A program made the translations under genes and the position numbers. Positions 51,196 to 59,144 of a stretch of 64,000 nucleotides of DNA are shown here, one piece after another (the stretch's first letter is position 1; every line of letters begins with the position of its first letter). Source of the DNA: CAVPTL01 sp963708725 (lineage in GTDB: Bacteria > Actinomycetota > Thermoleophilia > Gaiellales > JAICJC01). Below the pieces are notes generated by a model. It saw only the letters and a program-made list of their open reading frames with translations, was not told the DNA's origin and made no database searches. Location: assembly GCA_963708725.1 (NCBI GenBank), contig CAVPTL010000007.1:1-64000 (forward strand), read 5' to 3'.

Positions 51196-51618
51196 CTAAC
51201 TGACGGGGGAGAAGTACTGCTGATATTTCAGGGGCATGTACTGCTTGAGCGCGTTCCAGTCGCTCTGACTGAGCCGGACACCCTTGAGGAGGTTCATGGC
51301 ATCGGCGGGATCGCTCGCCGCAAACTCCGCCTCGGCGAGGGAGACAGTGACGTCATTGGATGTCGGTGCTTGACCGTGCGCTCGCCGAAGATCGGTCACA
51401 GCCGTCTGATAATCGCCGCGTTTCAGCGCTGACTGGCCGTTTCGCAAGTCGTGCGCGGCCGATATCACCCCAGGCGCGAGCGCAAACGAGTAGACCGCGG
51501 CCAGCAGTGTCAGCACCCCTGCGACCACGATCGGGAGCGGATAGCGGTGTTTTGGGAGTGCCCGCGGCGGACTCGGGACATCTTCGAACAACTCGTCTGT
51601 GGGCTGTGCAATTGCCAT
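51196..51618 (-). CDS. Single-TM protein with TPR-like region
   Basis: A 140-residue protein: a Pro-rich N-terminal cytoplasmic stretch (MAIAQPTDELFEDVPSPP), one membrane segment (YPLPIVVAGVLTLLAAVYSFALA), then an extracytoplasmic helical region with TPR-like heptads (AALKRGDYQTAVTDLRRAHGQAPTSNDVTVSLAEAEFA, abbreviated). GATACT lies 6 nt before ATG 51618. Likely co-transcribed with the HEIAH protein that follows. The longer start at 51696 is less likely. Confidence 0.62.
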   Translation of the reverse strand: MAIAQPTDELFEDVPSPPRALPKHRYPLPIVVAGVLTLLAAVYSFALAPGVISAAHDLRNGQSALKRGDYQTAVTDLRRAHGQAPTSNDVTVSLAEAEFAASDPADAMNLLKGVRLSQSDWNALKQYMPLKYQQYFSPVS

Positions 51619-51624
51619 AAGGCC

Positions 51625-51630
51625 AGTATC
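51625..51630 (-). promoter_or_regulatory. Leaderless-type -10 element of the 51618 gene
   Basis: GATACT, 6 bases, ATG 51618. Chosen as the start over ATG/GTG at 51696. Confidence 0.4.
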
Positions 51631-51756
51631 GGTTGATACGAATGGTGTGGCCCATCCCCCGTTCGAGGGGTGACGCCCGGGGATCGCCGTCATCAAAGCT
51701 CACAGGCGAAATGGTGTTCGCTTTTGTCCGCATGCGCGTTTGCCGAAACATTGCTC

Positions 51757-53022
51757 GTGGCTCTCGATCAGGTCAATGTCTCGGCGTGTCCGAATTGCGG
51801 TAACGAATGTCCGGTGATTTCGGGCTACGCGACCTGGTGCGAGGCCTGCGACTGGAACGTGTCTCCGCCTACCCCAGAGCGGCAGAGCAAGACGCGTGGC
51901 AAGGTGAACCGCTGGATGGACGCCTCGGTGCTTGCCGAGGCCTCGCGCGGCAGCGCACACCGAGGGTTTCGCGTCGCCACCTACGCGTATGCGACGTTCA
52001 TCTACCTCGTGGTGATCGCGCTCTTCCTGGGCGGGGTTGCGGTGCTGTGGGCGTCCTTCCCGAACTTCTTCGGGATCTTGCTGGCCATCCTCATGATCGG
52101 GATCGCGTGGATCGCATTCCCGCGGTTTCCGAAGGTACCGCCAGGCGTTATCGATCGCTCGAACTTCCCGGCACTGTGCGGGCTGGTCGACCGAGTGGCA
52201 CATGACCTCGGAGCGCACAGCGTCGATGACATCGTGATCAACAACCAATTCAACGCGTTCTTTGCGACCTGCGGAATCCGCGGCCGCCGAGTGTTGGGTC
52301 TCGGCTTGCCGCTCATGAGCGCCTTGGACGCCCAGGAGCTGGTCGCCCTCATCGCCCACGAGATGGCGCATGACGTAAATCGCGATCCGATCCGCGGGCG
52401 CTACACGGGTGGTGCCTACATTGCCTTGCAGGAGATGCATGGAATGCTTCGGACCGACGGATTCCGCATCCGCGGCCGGGGCGGATTCAGAGCCGCTGAA
52501 GTGGCGGCGGCGTCGGCGTTCACAAGGCTTTCGATGCGCCTGCTCGCAGTGGTGACACGCCCGTTCGTGTTCGTGTTTGAGGTGCTGATCCGGCGAGACT
52601 CCCAGGCCGCCGAGTACCGGGCCGATACGCTCTCGGCGGAGGTCGCTGGAGCGCCAGCCGCCTATGGCGTACTTCGCATGCTCCACCTGCGATCGCTGCT
52701 CGACTCGGTCGCGGGCGGGCTCGTGGCGTCGCGGGGTGATGCCACGACCCTCTTCGAGCGGTTCCGGGAAAAGATCGCGGTGCTTCCTCAACGCGAGTGG
52801 CAGCGGCTGGAGCGCTACATGCAGCTCGAGCAAACCCAGCTCGACTCGACCCATCCGCCGACAGCAGAGCGGATGCGGGTGATCGGCAACGTCGATGATC
52901 ACGAACCCCGGGTGACCGTGGAGCCGGATGAGTGGCAGACGATTCGTCGGGAGCTCCAGCCGCTCGAGGCGCCCTTCGGTAGAGCCTACGTCGACCGGTC
53001 GCGCGATCGCCTGTATCGCTGA
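51757..53022 (+). CDS. M48-family metalloprotease with N-terminal zinc ribbon
   Basis: About 421 residues. An N-terminal zinc ribbon (CPNCGNECPVISGYATWCEAC) leads into two membrane helices (TFIYLVVIALFLGGVAVLW and FFGILLAILMIGIAWIAF). The peptidase domain has HEMAHDVNRDP (HExxH) and the downstream AEYRAD with the third zinc ligand Glu. Distant HtpX/Ste24 relatives process membrane proteins. The start is uncertain: GTG 51757 is used, TTG 51751 is alternative. It is followed after 45 bases by the two-repeat unknown gene. Confidence 0.8.
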   Translation: MALDQVNVSACPNCGNECPVISGYATWCEACDWNVSPPTPERQSKTRGKVNRWMDASVLAEASRGSAHRGFRVATYAYATFIYLVVIALFLGGVAVLWASFPNFFGILLAILMIGIAWIAFPRFPKVPPGVIDRSNFPALCGLVDRVAHDLGAHSVDDIVINNQFNAFFATCGIRGRRVLGLGLPLMSALDAQELVALIAHEMAHDVNRDPIRGRYTGGAYIALQEMHGMLRTDGFRIRGRGGFRAAEVAAASAFTRLSMRLLAVVTRPFVFVFEVLIRRDSQAAEYRADTLSAEVAGAPAAYGVLRMLHLRSLLDSVAGGLVASRGDATTLFERFREKIAVLPQREWQRLERYMQLEQTQLDSTHPPTAERMRVIGNVDDHEPRVTVEPDEWQTIRRELQPLEAPFGRAYVDRSRDRLYR

Positions 53023-53055
53023 GCATGGCAATGTGGCCGTTGAATGAAAGTCGGC

Positions 53056-53061
53056 TAGGGT
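53056..53061 (+). promoter_or_regulatory. Leaderless-type -10 element of the 53068 gene
   Basis: TAGGGT, 6 bases, ATG 53068. Same hexamer and spacing as trkA. Confidence 0.45.
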
Positions 53062-53067
53062 CGGCTC

Positions 53068-53871
53068 ATGAGCGTCGTAAACCGTGAAGGCATTGTCTAC
53101 GTGGAAGCCGAGAACGAGATGGTGCTCTCCCCGGCGGTGATGGGGTTCTGGGAGCGGGGCGAAGATCTCCGGCCCGATGGACAGGATGAGCGTTCGACGG
53201 CCCAGAGATACGGGGATGACCTCGACGCAGCGATCGGGTGGGCTCGGCAGCGATCGCCGAGGATCGCGCTGCGCATGGAGTCCGGCACCTACTCGGTTCG
53301 GACGCGGCGGATTGGCGGGCTCGCGGTGAGCCTTCGCGCTCCGGTCTGTCGGAGCTATCGCCACTACTCCGCTGGCACCGAGTGGTTCCCAGACAGCACG
53401 CACGAGACCGAGCAATGGCCCCACGGCGCGAGCGATGAGGAGACAGTCCGCGAGACCGGATTCGGCGGTGTCGTCAGGCTGGTGGCCGAGGTCGACGCCT
53501 GGCAGAGTGAGCCGACCGACCGCTACAGCGTGCGGTGGGAGGTCGTCCGCGAGGAGCCGATGCGTTCCCGGCGGATGGTCGTGCAGGAATCCGCTTCAGC
53601 GCTGGGCGAGGACGACGCCGTTTCGTGGGGCCGGGAACGAGCGCCGATCGTGTTGGTGTGTGTGGGTGGCTTGACCTCCGAGTACTACTCGGCGGGCGAG
53701 GAGCAACTTGCCGGTATCGATATCCCCTCGTGGGACTCGCGCTGGGACAACCCCACCCAACCGGCCAACGAACAAGGTGGCTGGGTGAGAGAGAGGCGGC
53801 GAGGACGCAGCTTCCCGATCGAGAGCGATCCCGAGCACGACCTGGATGGCCTCGACGGTTGGAGCTGGTAG
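53068..53871 (+). CDS. Hypothetical protein with internal duplication
   Basis: A 267-residue soluble acidic protein, no family recognised. The two halves share a pattern: AAIGWARQRSPRIALRM then RHYSAGTEWFP in the first, DAVSWGRERAPIVLVCV then EYYSAGEEQLAG in the second, spaced similarly, so it looks like a duplicated domain of about 115 residues. The central sequence is rich in Trp, Arg, Glu. No signal peptide or membrane segment. Start supported by the TAGGGT element at 53056. Its neighbours are an M48 protease and an HtrA protease. Confidence 0.7.
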   Translation: MSVVNREGIVYVEAENEMVLSPAVMGFWERGEDLRPDGQDERSTAQRYGDDLDAAIGWARQRSPRIALRMESGTYSVRTRRIGGLAVSLRAPVCRSYRHYSAGTEWFPDSTHETEQWPHGASDEETVRETGFGGVVRLVAEVDAWQSEPTDRYSVRWEVVREEPMRSRRMVVQESASALGEDDAVSWGRERAPIVLVCVGGLTSEYYSAGEEQLAGIDIPSWDSRWDNPTQPANEQGGWVRERRRGRSFPIESDPEHDLDGLDGWSW

Positions 53872-53876
53872 CTGAG

Positions 53877-53903
53877 GCGTGGGGGAGCCAGGCTCCCCCA
53901 CGC
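53877..53903. terminator. 27-base perfect palindrome between convergent genes
   Basis: Arm GCGTGGGGGAGCC, central A, perfect inverse arm. It sits six bases after the hypothetical gene's stop and ten before the HtrA stop. A GC-only hairpin able to serve both strands; no T-run. Sequence relative of the hairpin at 50604-50621. Confidence 0.65.
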
Positions 53904-53912
53904 TCCAACTCG

Positions 53913-54959
53913 CTACCGCGGCGGCCCAGTCGTCAGGGTGAGGCTGGTGCTCTGCTCCGTACCGTTCTGATCGAGGAAGTTGACCGACACGGAGGCACCC
54001 GGCTTCTGGGTCGCAACGACCACACCGAGATCTGCCGGTGAGGAGATCGAGCGGCCACCGAAGGCGGTGATCACGTCGCCGGGGGCGAGCCCGGCGGCAG
54101 CAGCCGACCCTCCGGGCACGACCGACGAGATGGTGGCACCGGAGCCATAGTCGTTGGCGGTGACTTCGACGCCGAGGAACGCGGTCTCACCAACGTGGAC
54201 GGTCCCCGAGTCGTTACCGGATTCGATCTGGTCGACGATCGAAAGCGCCTTGTCGATCGGAATCGCAAATCCAGCGGTCGCAGTCTGTGCGACGTCGTTG
54301 CTGGTGGACGCGGCGGTGTCCATGCCGATGACCTGACCGGAGTCGTTGAAAAGCGGCCCACCCGAATCGCCCGGCCGGATGCCCGCGTTTGTCTGAATCA
54401 TCCCGTGCAGGCTCTCGCTTCCACCCTGGTCATCGCCCACGGTGATCGAGCGGTTGACCCCGGTCACGGTGCCGGAGGCAGGCGTGAAGCGGCCGGTGCC
54501 ACCAGCGTTTCCGAGCGCCTGGACGGCCTGGCCAGCCTCAACCGACGAGGAGTCTCCCAGAGAGATCGTCTTCAGATCAGAAGCATTGGTGGCCTGGAGG
54601 ACGGCCACATCATCTGTCGCGTCATAGCCGACAACCTGGGCGTTGTAGCTCTGCCCGGTGCCCGGCAGCACGACCTTGATGGTCGTCGCGCCGCGAATCA
54701 CATGATTATTCGTCAGCACCTCGCCAGAGGAGTTGAGCACCATGCCCGTGCCGGCCGCCTGCTCGCCCTGATAGGCAAGATTGGTTTCGATCACAACGAC
54801 GCCAGAGCCGACCTTGGCCGAGCTCTTGTTTGCAAAAGCGATGCCGGCGGCGGTGACGGCGGCCACCAGGACGGCAACGATCAACGCCAAGACGATGCGA
54901 GAATTTGAGCGCCGGGATGGCACACGCGCCGGCGGCCCATAAACGTTGTAAGGCTCCAC
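53913..54959 (-). CDS. HtrA/DegP-like serine protease with PDZ domain
   Basis: A 348-residue membrane-anchored trypsin-like protease. An N-terminal helix (RIVLALIVAVLVAAVTAAGIAFAN) anchors it. Catalytic triad: H in LTNNHVIRG, D in DATDDVAVL, S in RPGDSGGPLF. A PDZ domain follows (GVEVTANDYGSGATISSVVPGGSAAAAGLAPGDVI, abbreviated). Such proteases degrade or sense misfolded exported proteins. GTG start at 54959; a TATCTT-like element lies upstream. Closes the 50.6-55 kb envelope-protease neighbourhood. Confidence 0.92.
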   Translation of the reverse strand: MEPYNVYGPPARVPSRRSNSRIVLALIVAVLVAAVTAAGIAFANKSSAKVGSGVVVIETNLAYQGEQAAGTGMVLNSSGEVLTNNHVIRGATTIKVVLPGTGQSYNAQVVGYDATDDVAVLQATNASDLKTISLGDSSSVEAGQAVQALGNAGGTGRFTPASGTVTGVNRSITVGDDQGGSESLHGMIQTNAGIRPGDSGGPLFNDSGQVIGMDTAASTSNDVAQTATAGFAIPIDKALSIVDQIESGNDSGTVHVGETAFLGVEVTANDYGSGATISSVVPGGSAAAAGLAPGDVITAFGGRSISSPADLGVVVATQKPGASVSVNFLDQNGTEQSTSLTLTTGPPR

Positions 54960-55054
54960 AGGTTGTCCTCTGCTGGGTGAAAGATACCGTCGGAAGCGTT
55001 GTGCCCCGACCCGTGCAGAAGATCACAGGTCCCTTTGAGGATGCTAAGAGATGG

Positions 55055-55462
55055 CTATTGGCCGGAGGGCGGGATCGGCTCAGCCAGCGCAGCCCGCCGG
55101 GGAGCCGCCGGGAACGAGTCAGCGAAGTACTGGGTCTCGTGGGTTACGAGACCGTCGGTGACCTCCATGACGCTGAGCGAGTAGCTGGGCACGCCGTCAT
55201 AGGTGATCACAACCTCGCTGACCCAAAGCTCACCACCGCCGAGAATCCGGCTGATGGTGAAGTGGCGTTCGGCCGGATTCCCACTGCGCTGGGCCTGGAT
55301 CGTCGACCGGCCCCTGAAGCGCTCGCCGGACTGTGGGTAGTCCAGGATCGCGTCGGCAGCATAAATCGCGTACTCGGCGTCGAGATCTCCGCTTTCGGAG
55401 GCCTCCCAGTGCTGCACGAGCCGAGCCCTGAAATCGGAGTCACGATCGGTTGAGCTGGTCAC
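55055..55462 (-). CDS. SnoaL-like (NTF2-fold) protein
   Basis: A 135-residue NTF2-fold protein: LVQHWEASESGDLDAEYAIYAADAILDYPQSGERFRGRSTI, abbreviated, with the aromatic-rich YFADSFPAAP end. This is the SnoaL-like/polyketide cyclase-related group, which covers cyclases, isomerases and many proteins without known role. Last gene of a three-gene unit with the GcvT-fold protein and a second SnoaL-like protein. Confidence 0.78.
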   Translation of the reverse strand: MTSSTDRDSDFRARLVQHWEASESGDLDAEYAIYAADAILDYPQSGERFRGRSTIQAQRSGNPAERHFTISRILGGGELWVSEVVITYDGVPSYSLSVMEVTDGLVTHETQYFADSFPAAPRRAALAEPIPPSGQ

Positions 55463-55473
55463 TGGTTAGCTCC

Positions 55474-56583
55474 TCATGACGAGACGAACGGGATCGCATG
55501 CGGAGTGGCCGACCTGATCCCGACTGGTGAGTGTACGTCGAATCGACCCGCGGCGGCCGAGTCCACGTCAACCAGCGCGATCGCGATGTTGGTGGTGAGG
55601 GCGTACGACCACACCGCCCAGCGCGTGTGGCCAACCGCCCGCCCGTCCATGGTCACCGGCCAGAAGTCCTCAAACATCGGGAACGGCTCTCCCTCGACGA
55701 CCAGCCCGATGGTGGTTCGCGTTGGCCCGTCGTCGCGGATTTTGCGCAGTGCGTCACGCCCCACGAAGTCGGCACCGTCGAGGTCGAGCATGGCTCCCTG
55801 CCCCGCTTCGAACGGGTTCATCCCTGAGTTCATGCGGTACTGCGTGTCGAGGATGCCCTGCTCGACGGCGCGGTTGATGTTCGGCCCGGTCACGAGCAGC
55901 CCATGGGCTTGGCCGGATTCGGCCAGCGCATCCCAGACCTCGAGCGCGCGGTCGCTCCCCAACGGATAGATCTCGTATCCGTGTTCGCGGCTCCACCCGG
56001 TCGCCGAGACGACCACCGGCACGCCGGCGAGCTCGGTCTCGACGCACGAGAACCGCGGTAGCTCCGCCAGGTCGACTGCGACCAGCGGGCCGAGCACCTC
56101 GCTGGACAGCGGCCCCTGGAGCTGAATGGGTGGAACGTCGGCCTCTGTCACCTCCGCGTCGTAGCCAGCGGCGAGGCCGTACCCGTGCGCCCACAGCTCA
56201 AAGTCGACGTCGCCGTGAGAGATCCAGACGGTGTCCTCCCAGGGCCGCAACACGATGCAGTCCGCCATGATCTCGCCGTTGTGGTCGCAGACCGAGGTGA
56301 AGCGACAGCCGCCCACCCCAAGCCCCGACAGGTCGCGCGGGCAGAGACGGTCGGCGAGCTTGAGCGCATCGGGGCCTCGAAGCTGGGTCTGTCGCTCGGC
56401 GCCGACGTCCCACATGGTTACGCGCTCGACCAGCGCCGTGTAGTCGTCCAGCGGGTCGCGGCCGTAGGAGATAGGCATATACATATGGTTGTAGACCACA
56501 AACTCGGTAACACCCGCCTCGACGGCACGAGGCATATAGGGCGACTGCCGGGTTATGTAACTCAGCGGCGGACGCGTCGTCAT
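55474..56583 (-). CDS. GcvT-fold aminomethyltransferase family protein
   Basis: A 369-residue GcvT-family protein. It has the tetrahydrofolate-binding T-protein layout: WDVGAERQTQLRGPDALKLADRLCPRDLSGLGVGGCRFTSVCDHNGEIMADCIVLR, abbreviated, and the C-terminal barrel (ATGWSREHGYEIYPLGSD, GMNPFEAGQGAMLDLDGADFVGRDAL). The lineage is closer to DMSP demethylase and O-demethylase relatives than to glycine-cleavage T protein, and no gcvH or gcvP is adjacent. A methyl or aminomethyl transfer to THF is the likely chemistry. It overlaps the upstream SnoaL-like gene by ATGA. Confidence 0.85.
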   Translation of the reverse strand: MTTRPPLSYITRQSPYMPRAVEAGVTEFVVYNHMYMPISYGRDPLDDYTALVERVTMWDVGAERQTQLRGPDALKLADRLCPRDLSGLGVGGCRFTSVCDHNGEIMADCIVLRPWEDTVWISHGDVDFELWAHGYGLAAGYDAEVTEADVPPIQLQGPLSSEVLGPLVAVDLAELPRFSCVETELAGVPVVVSATGWSREHGYEIYPLGSDRALEVWDALAESGQAHGLLVTGPNINRAVEQGILDTQYRMNSGMNPFEAGQGAMLDLDGADFVGRDALRKIRDDGPTRTTIGLVVEGEPFPMFEDFWPVTMDGRAVGHTRWAVWSYALTTNIAIALVDVDSAAAGRFDVHSPVGIRSATPHAIPFVSS

Positions 56584-56945
56584 GGCACCAAAGGCTTCGT
56601 GTCGAAGTACTCGACCAGTCGCTCGATCAGCCCATCGCGCATCTCGACCAGCATCGCGAACGGGAAGTCGAGCCGCCCCGAGCCGTCGGCCAGGATCGAT
56701 GTGAACTCCGCCTCGATGAAACCGACCGTGCCCTCACTCAGCAGATGCCGGGTGTTGATCTTGCAGTCGGTGATGGCGCCCATGCCATCGGCCACCGCTG
56801 CTGAGATCGCTTCGGGGCCGACGGGCATCTCCTCGAACAGCGGATCGATATAGACACCGTCGGCCGTGAACAGACGCCCGGCGCGGCCGGGATCACTCAG
56901 CTCCCACGCCGCCAGCAACTCCTCGATCGCTTCCCTGGGACTCAT
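56580..56945 (-). CDS. SnoaL-like (NTF2-fold) protein
   Basis: A 121-residue NTF2-fold protein, first of the three-gene unit. It begins MSPREAIEELLAAWELSDPGRAGRLFTADGVYIDP, the SnoaL-like entry with a conserved Asp/Tyr rim, and contains EAEFTSILADGSGRLDFPFAMLVEMRDGLI, abbreviated. A GGAGAG-type Shine-Dalgarno precedes the ATG. Functions with the GcvT-fold protein, perhaps binding the same substrate. Confidence 0.78.
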   Translation of the reverse strand: MSPREAIEELLAAWELSDPGRAGRLFTADGVYIDPLFEEMPVGPEAISAAVADGMGAITDCKINTRHLLSEGTVGFIEAEFTSILADGSGRLDFPFAMLVEMRDGLIERLVEYFDTKPLVP

Positions 56946-57041
56946 CAGCTCTCTCCTTGCTGTCGTTCAGATTTGTCGTGGCGAGCCAGCTTCCCCAGCC
57001 TAAACCGCCGAGCAGCTGCGTGAAGGAGGATGATCCCCCGG

Positions 57042-58316
57042 ATGCAGTGGACATTGGTCATGGTGTCGCTCGCCGTGCTGGCCGTTGCCGCCGTCTCGGG
57101 GAAGCTTCGTGGTACCCCGCTCACCCCGGCGATGCTCTTTGTCGGTATCGGGTTGTTGGTCGGCCCGAAGGCGCTGGACGGGATCGACCTTTCGAGCACC
57201 GACTCGGCTGTGCGCGTCCTCGCCGAGGCGACGTTGACGTTGGTCTTGTTCTGCGACGCTTCGCGCGTCGATCTCGGTCAGCTTCGCCGCAGTGTCGGCG
57301 TGCCGCTGCGGCTCTTGGCCGTCGGGCTGCCGCTGACGATCCTGCTCGGAGCCGCGTGCGCGGGGGTGCTCTTCGGTCAACTCACCGCAGCGGAAGCCCT
57401 CATCCTTGGCATCGTGCTGGCGCCGACCGACGCCGCTCTGGGGCAAGCTGTCATCACCGAGCCGCGAGTGCCTCAGCGGATCCGCCAGGGCCTCAACGTC
57501 GAAAGCGGACTCAACGATGGCATCTGCGTGCCGCTCCTGTTCGCGGCCGTCGCTCTGGCCGACGTGGCGTCCGACATCGCGGGAGGGCGAAGCGCGAGCC
57601 GGCTGGTGCTCGAGGAGATCGGCTACGGGGTGGTCGGTGGGGTCGCCGCGGGCGTCGTGATCGCTGGGATCATCCGCTCAGCAGGGCGGCGAGAGATGAT
57701 CGAGAGCCGGTGGTATCCCGTCATCCCGGCGGCCGGAGCCGGCCTTGCCTATGGGCTCGCCAGCGCGCTGGGAGGGTCGGGCTTCATCGCAGCGTTCACG
57801 GCCGGTGTCGTATTCCACCTCGCGCTGGGACGCGACCCGGAGCACCTCAATCGGCTCACCGAAGAGGTGGGTGCCGTGCTCAACGGTGTCACCTTCATCC
57901 TCTTCGGCGCGATCCTGCTCGGCCCGGCGCTCACCAACCTGAGCTGGCAACTCGTGCTCTACGCAGTGTTGAGTCTTACCGTCGTGCGGATGCTCCCGGT
58001 CGCGATCTCGATGTGGGGCAGCCATGCCGGCCGTCCGACGCTGGCCTTTCTGGGCTGGTTCGGCCCGCGCGGCCTGGCATCGATCGTGTTCGCCGTGATC
58101 GTGGTCGAGGAATCACACCTGCCGCACGAGCACCTGATCGTGCTGGCGGTCTACCTCACCGTCGGACTGTCCGTGCTCGCGCACGGCCTCACGGCCGGTC
58201 CGCTCGCCCGCCGCTACGCCGCCTGGTATGAGTCGCACCCTCGAGAGCGGCGGCCCGCCATGGAGAGCGCCGTCACCGACTCGACCCGGCCGCGCGGCCC
58301 GGCCACACACGCCTAA
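57042..58316 (+). CDS. CPA-type cation:proton antiporter
   Basis: A 424-residue, twelve- to thirteen-helix antiporter of the NhaP/CPA family. It has the APTDAALGQAVITEPRVPQRIRQGLNVESGLNDGI block with the paired Asp/Asn of the ion site, and LGWFGPRGLASIVFAVIVVEE near the C-terminus. ATG 57042 is preferred because AAGGAGG ends 12 bases upstream; ATG 57030 directly abuts the Shine-Dalgarno. Ends 36 bases before the ppk2 start, so co-transcription is likely. It exchanges Na+ or K+ for H+; the ion cannot be told. Confidence 0.87.
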   Translation: MQWTLVMVSLAVLAVAAVSGKLRGTPLTPAMLFVGIGLLVGPKALDGIDLSSTDSAVRVLAEATLTLVLFCDASRVDLGQLRRSVGVPLRLLAVGLPLTILLGAACAGVLFGQLTAAEALILGIVLAPTDAALGQAVITEPRVPQRIRQGLNVESGLNDGICVPLLFAAVALADVASDIAGGRSASRLVLEEIGYGVVGGVAAGVVIAGIIRSAGRREMIESRWYPVIPAAGAGLAYGLASALGGSGFIAAFTAGVVFHLALGRDPEHLNRLTEEVGAVLNGVTFILFGAILLGPALTNLSWQLVLYAVLSLTVVRMLPVAISMWGSHAGRPTLAFLGWFGPRGLASIVFAVIVVEESHLPHEHLIVLAVYLTVGLSVLAHGLTAGPLARRYAAWYESHPRERRPAMESAVTDSTRPRGPATHA

Positions 58317-58353
58317 ACTCGTCGTATCAGCGAAACAGCTGGAGGCAAAAGAC

Positions 58354-59142
58354 ATGAGTGACAGCCACAAGATGAAGCGCAAAGCGTACGAACGCGAGAT
58401 GCGGGTTCTCCAGGGTGGGCTCGTGGCGATGCAGGAGTGGGTCAAGGCCACCGGAGCGAGGGTCTGCGTCGTGTTCGAGGGAGTCGACAGTGCAGGCAAG
58501 GGCGGCACGATCCGCAGGATCACCGAACGGACGAGCCCTCGCGTGTTCAAGCACATCGCGCTGCCCGCCCCTGATGACCGGGTCAAGTCGCAGATGTACA
58601 TCCAGCGCTACATGGCGCACTTCCCGGCGGCGGGGGAGGTCGTGATCTTCGACCGCAGCTGGTACAACCGTGCCGGGGTCGAGCCGGTGTTGGGCTACTG
58701 CACGCAGAAGCAGACCGACCGGTTCCTGCAGATGGTGCCGCTGGTCGAGAAGGCGATGGTCGACGATGGGATCATCCTGATCAAGTACTTCCTCAACGTC
58801 AGCCGCGACGAGCAGACGCGCCGGCTCGAGAGCCGGATCGATGACCCACGAAAGATCTGGAAGCTCTCCCCCACCGACCTGAAGTCGTACGGCCGCCGGT
58901 ATGACTACCTGCGGGCGCGCGATGCGATGTTCATCGCCACCAGTACCGAGTGGGCGCCGTGGCACATCGTCGACAACGACGACAAGAAGCGAGGCCGGCT
59001 CAACATCATCTCCCACTTGCTCGGCCAGATACCGTACGAGCCGCTCCCCGCTCGGGACATGAAAATGCCGAAGCCGCCCAGCCGGGACGGATACGTCGAA
59101 CCGGAGTCGTCGCGGCCGAACATCCCCACGACGTTCGCGTGA
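58354..59142 (+). CDS. ppk2: Polyphosphate kinase 2 family protein
   Basis: A 262-residue PPK2, class I type. Walker A is EGVDSAGKGGTIRRI, Walker B DRSWYNRAGVEPVLGYC, and the lid segment ALPAPDDRVKSQMYIQRYMAHFPAAGEVVIFDRS, abbreviated, is in place. PPK2 transfers phosphate from polyP to NDP/NMP. A GGAGG Shine-Dalgarno precedes ATG 58354; the ORF extended upstream is rejected. It ends 2 bases before the P-type ATPase start, a tight link between polyphosphate use and ion pumping. Confidence 0.93.
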   Translation: MSDSHKMKRKAYEREMRVLQGGLVAMQEWVKATGARVCVVFEGVDSAGKGGTIRRITERTSPRVFKHIALPAPDDRVKSQMYIQRYMAHFPAAGEVVIFDRSWYNRAGVEPVLGYCTQKQTDRFLQMVPLVEKAMVDDGIILIKYFLNVSRDEQTRRLESRIDDPRKIWKLSPTDLKSYGRRYDYLRARDAMFIATSTEWAPWHIVDNDDKKRGRLNIISHLLGQIPYEPLPARDMKMPKPPSRDGYVEPESSRPNIPTTFA

Positions 59143-59144
59143 CC

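Noticed and set aside
56946..57041. Glycine riboswitch upstream of the GcvT-fold operon
   Set aside because: The interval is under 100 bases and lacks the paired aptamer helices; the GcvT-like protein is not a glycine cleavage subunit by context.
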